Assembly: GCA_028869615.1 (NCBI GenBank)
Contig: JAGWRQ010000090.1
Coordinates: forward strand, 1-7,994
Reading direction: 5' to 3'
Origin: Candidatus Methylomirabilota bacterium
GTDB taxonomy: Bacteria > Methylomirabilota > Methylomirabilia > Methylomirabilales > Methylomirabilaceae
Length of the DNA: 7,994 nt
The position numbers were made by a program, and so were the translations under genes. The notes beneath the pieces were generated by a model that saw nothing but the letters and a program-made list of their open reading frames with translations, was not told where the DNA came from and made no database searches. Shown piece by piece: positions 7,388 through 7,994 of this stretch (position 1 is the first letter of the stretch; the number at the start of each line of letters is the position of its first letter).

Positions 7388-7815
7388 GGCATCGGACCCA
7401 TCTCCAGGTGTTGCGGAGGAGTAGACGGGAGCTTCCAGACAATCTCGGGGTGATCGGTGGACCCGTGCATCTTGTTGGCCAGCGCGATCCCCTGCAGGTA
7501 GCACGTTTCGAACTCGACGAAGTTCTTGGCCCCGATGTGCAGCGCAAGCGGGTCGAAGATCGCCTTGGCGTAGCTTTCGAGCATCGCTTTGTACTTTGGC
7601 CGCGTCGTATTGGCTTTCTTAAACAGACTTCGCAGGCCATTGAGCTGATAAGCGGCCAGCGCCCAATTGCCACCCTTGGCGGCGTAATAGCAGATCCAGT
7701 AGCGTTCACTCATCAGCGGCATCAACTGACCCAGCCCGGGTTGCAGTTCGGCAATCTGGTCAAGGGTCAGCTCCCCATGTTTCGTACGTCCGACGATTGG
7801 TTGCTCATCTGCCAT
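7384..7815 (-). CDS. Hypothetical protein, 143 aa, soluble, mostly helical
   Basis: I do not recognise a named family with certainty. The 143-aa product has no signal peptide or membrane segment. It begins MADEQPIVGRTKHGELTLDQ and then shows an apparently helical, aromatic-rich body: PGLGQLMPLMSERYWICYYA at 26-45, GGNWALAAYQLNGLRSLFKK at 48-67, TRPKYKAMLESYAKAIFDPL at 71-90, and a last helix KNFVEFETCYLQGIALAN (97-114). A proline-rich tail (IVWKLPSTPPQHLEMGPMP) follows. The spacing of four long helices suggests a four-helix bundle; that is inference. The start is ATG 7815 because AGGAGGT lies 4 nt before it; the frame is open to 7863 but that ATG has no such site. Its stop overlaps the M23 start, so the two proteins are probably made together. 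Codon use looks normal, so it is most likely a real gene. Confidence 0.78.
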   Translation of the reverse strand: MADEQPIVGRTKHGELTLDQIAELQPGLGQLMPLMSERYWICYYAAKGGNWALAAYQLNGLRSLFKKANTTRPKYKAMLESYAKAIFDPLALHIGAKNFVEFETCYLQGIALANKMHGSTDHPEIVWKLPSTPPQHLEMGPMP

Positions 7816-7819
7816 GGCG

Positions 7820-7826
7820 ACCTCCT
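7820..7826 (-). promoter_or_regulatory. Strong Shine-Dalgarno of the 143-aa hypothetical gene
   Basis: AGGAGGT on the minus strand, 4 nt before ATG 7815-7813. It sets the start 48 nt inside the longest open frame. Confidence 0.75.
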
Positions 7827-7994
7827 GTGCTGTGCCCAATACGCGCTGCCACCATACCTCCAACGATCCTACTCCCTAAGCATCTTACGTTTTGCCGTGT
7901 TCTTCAAGACTAATTGTGCGAGATCGGATGAACTTGACGGGCCAACTACTACGTGATAAGAGGGATGCATCAAGTACACAGTTTGACAGCGGAT
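7827..7994. other. Upstream non-coding region, nothing definite
   Basis: About 170 nt upstream of the first minus-strand gene with no convincing reading frame on either strand. On the minus strand there are -10-like hexamers (CACAAT near 7917-7922 and TAAGAT near 7882-7887), but neither has a good -35 box at 16-18 nt. The promoter of the hypothetical-M23-acyltransferase group is expected here but cannot be pinned down. No terminator hairpin with a T-run was seen. Confidence 0.4.

Noticed and set aside
6512..7504. Longer M23 protein starting at 7504
   Set aside because: It would overlap the upstream gene by 120 nt and bury the signal peptide behind 39 unrelated residues; ATG 7387 with the ATGA overlap is better.
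1..7994. CRISPR arrays, insertion sequences, tRNA genes or a phage/defence island
   Set aside because: No spaced direct repeats, no transposase or integrase motifs, no tRNA-like sequence and no nuclease or toxin genes beyond the housekeeping RuvC were seen.

Overview
The window is a compact, entirely minus-strand stretch of a chromosome from a Gram-negative-type bacterium that is not an enteric. The order yebC-ruvC-ruvA-ruvB-DUF2905-queA, moderately high GC, frequent GTG starts (five of nine genes) and short or overlapping gene junctions fit lineages such as NC10/Methylomirabilota, Nitrospirota or Desulfobacterota. This placement is an inference; no marker gene in the window settles it.

Read in the direction of transcription (high to low coordinates) there are two gene groups. 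Group 1 (7815 to 3671) holds a 143-aa soluble protein of unknown function, a secreted M23 (LytM-type) metallopeptidase coupled to it by an ATGA overlap, and, 21 nt later, a 939-aa multidomain lipid enzyme. That enzyme has an N-terminal acyl carrier domain, a fatty acyl-AMP-ligase-like adenylation domain, a hydrophobic segment and a C-terminal PlsC-type glycerolipid acyltransferase domain. It is the most unusual item in the window. It carries, on one chain, the parts needed to activate a free fatty acid, hold it and pass it to a lipid acceptor. Its base composition is clearly more GC-rich than its neighbours.

Group 2 (3535 to 1, running off the left edge) is a conserved housekeeping cluster. 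It contains YebC (translation/transcription factor family), the Holliday-junction resolution machinery RuvC, RuvA and RuvB with overlapping start and stop codons, a two-helix DUF2905 membrane protein, and the 5' part of queA (queuosine tRNA modification). RuvA and RuvB branch-migrate the junction and RuvC cuts it; all active-site residues checked are present.

The 135-nt gap between the groups contains a strong Shine-Dalgarno for yebC and a weak promoter candidate, but no convincing terminator for group 1. No tRNA, rRNA, CRISPR array, insertion sequence or long repeat was seen. No stretch over 300 bases lacks a gene.
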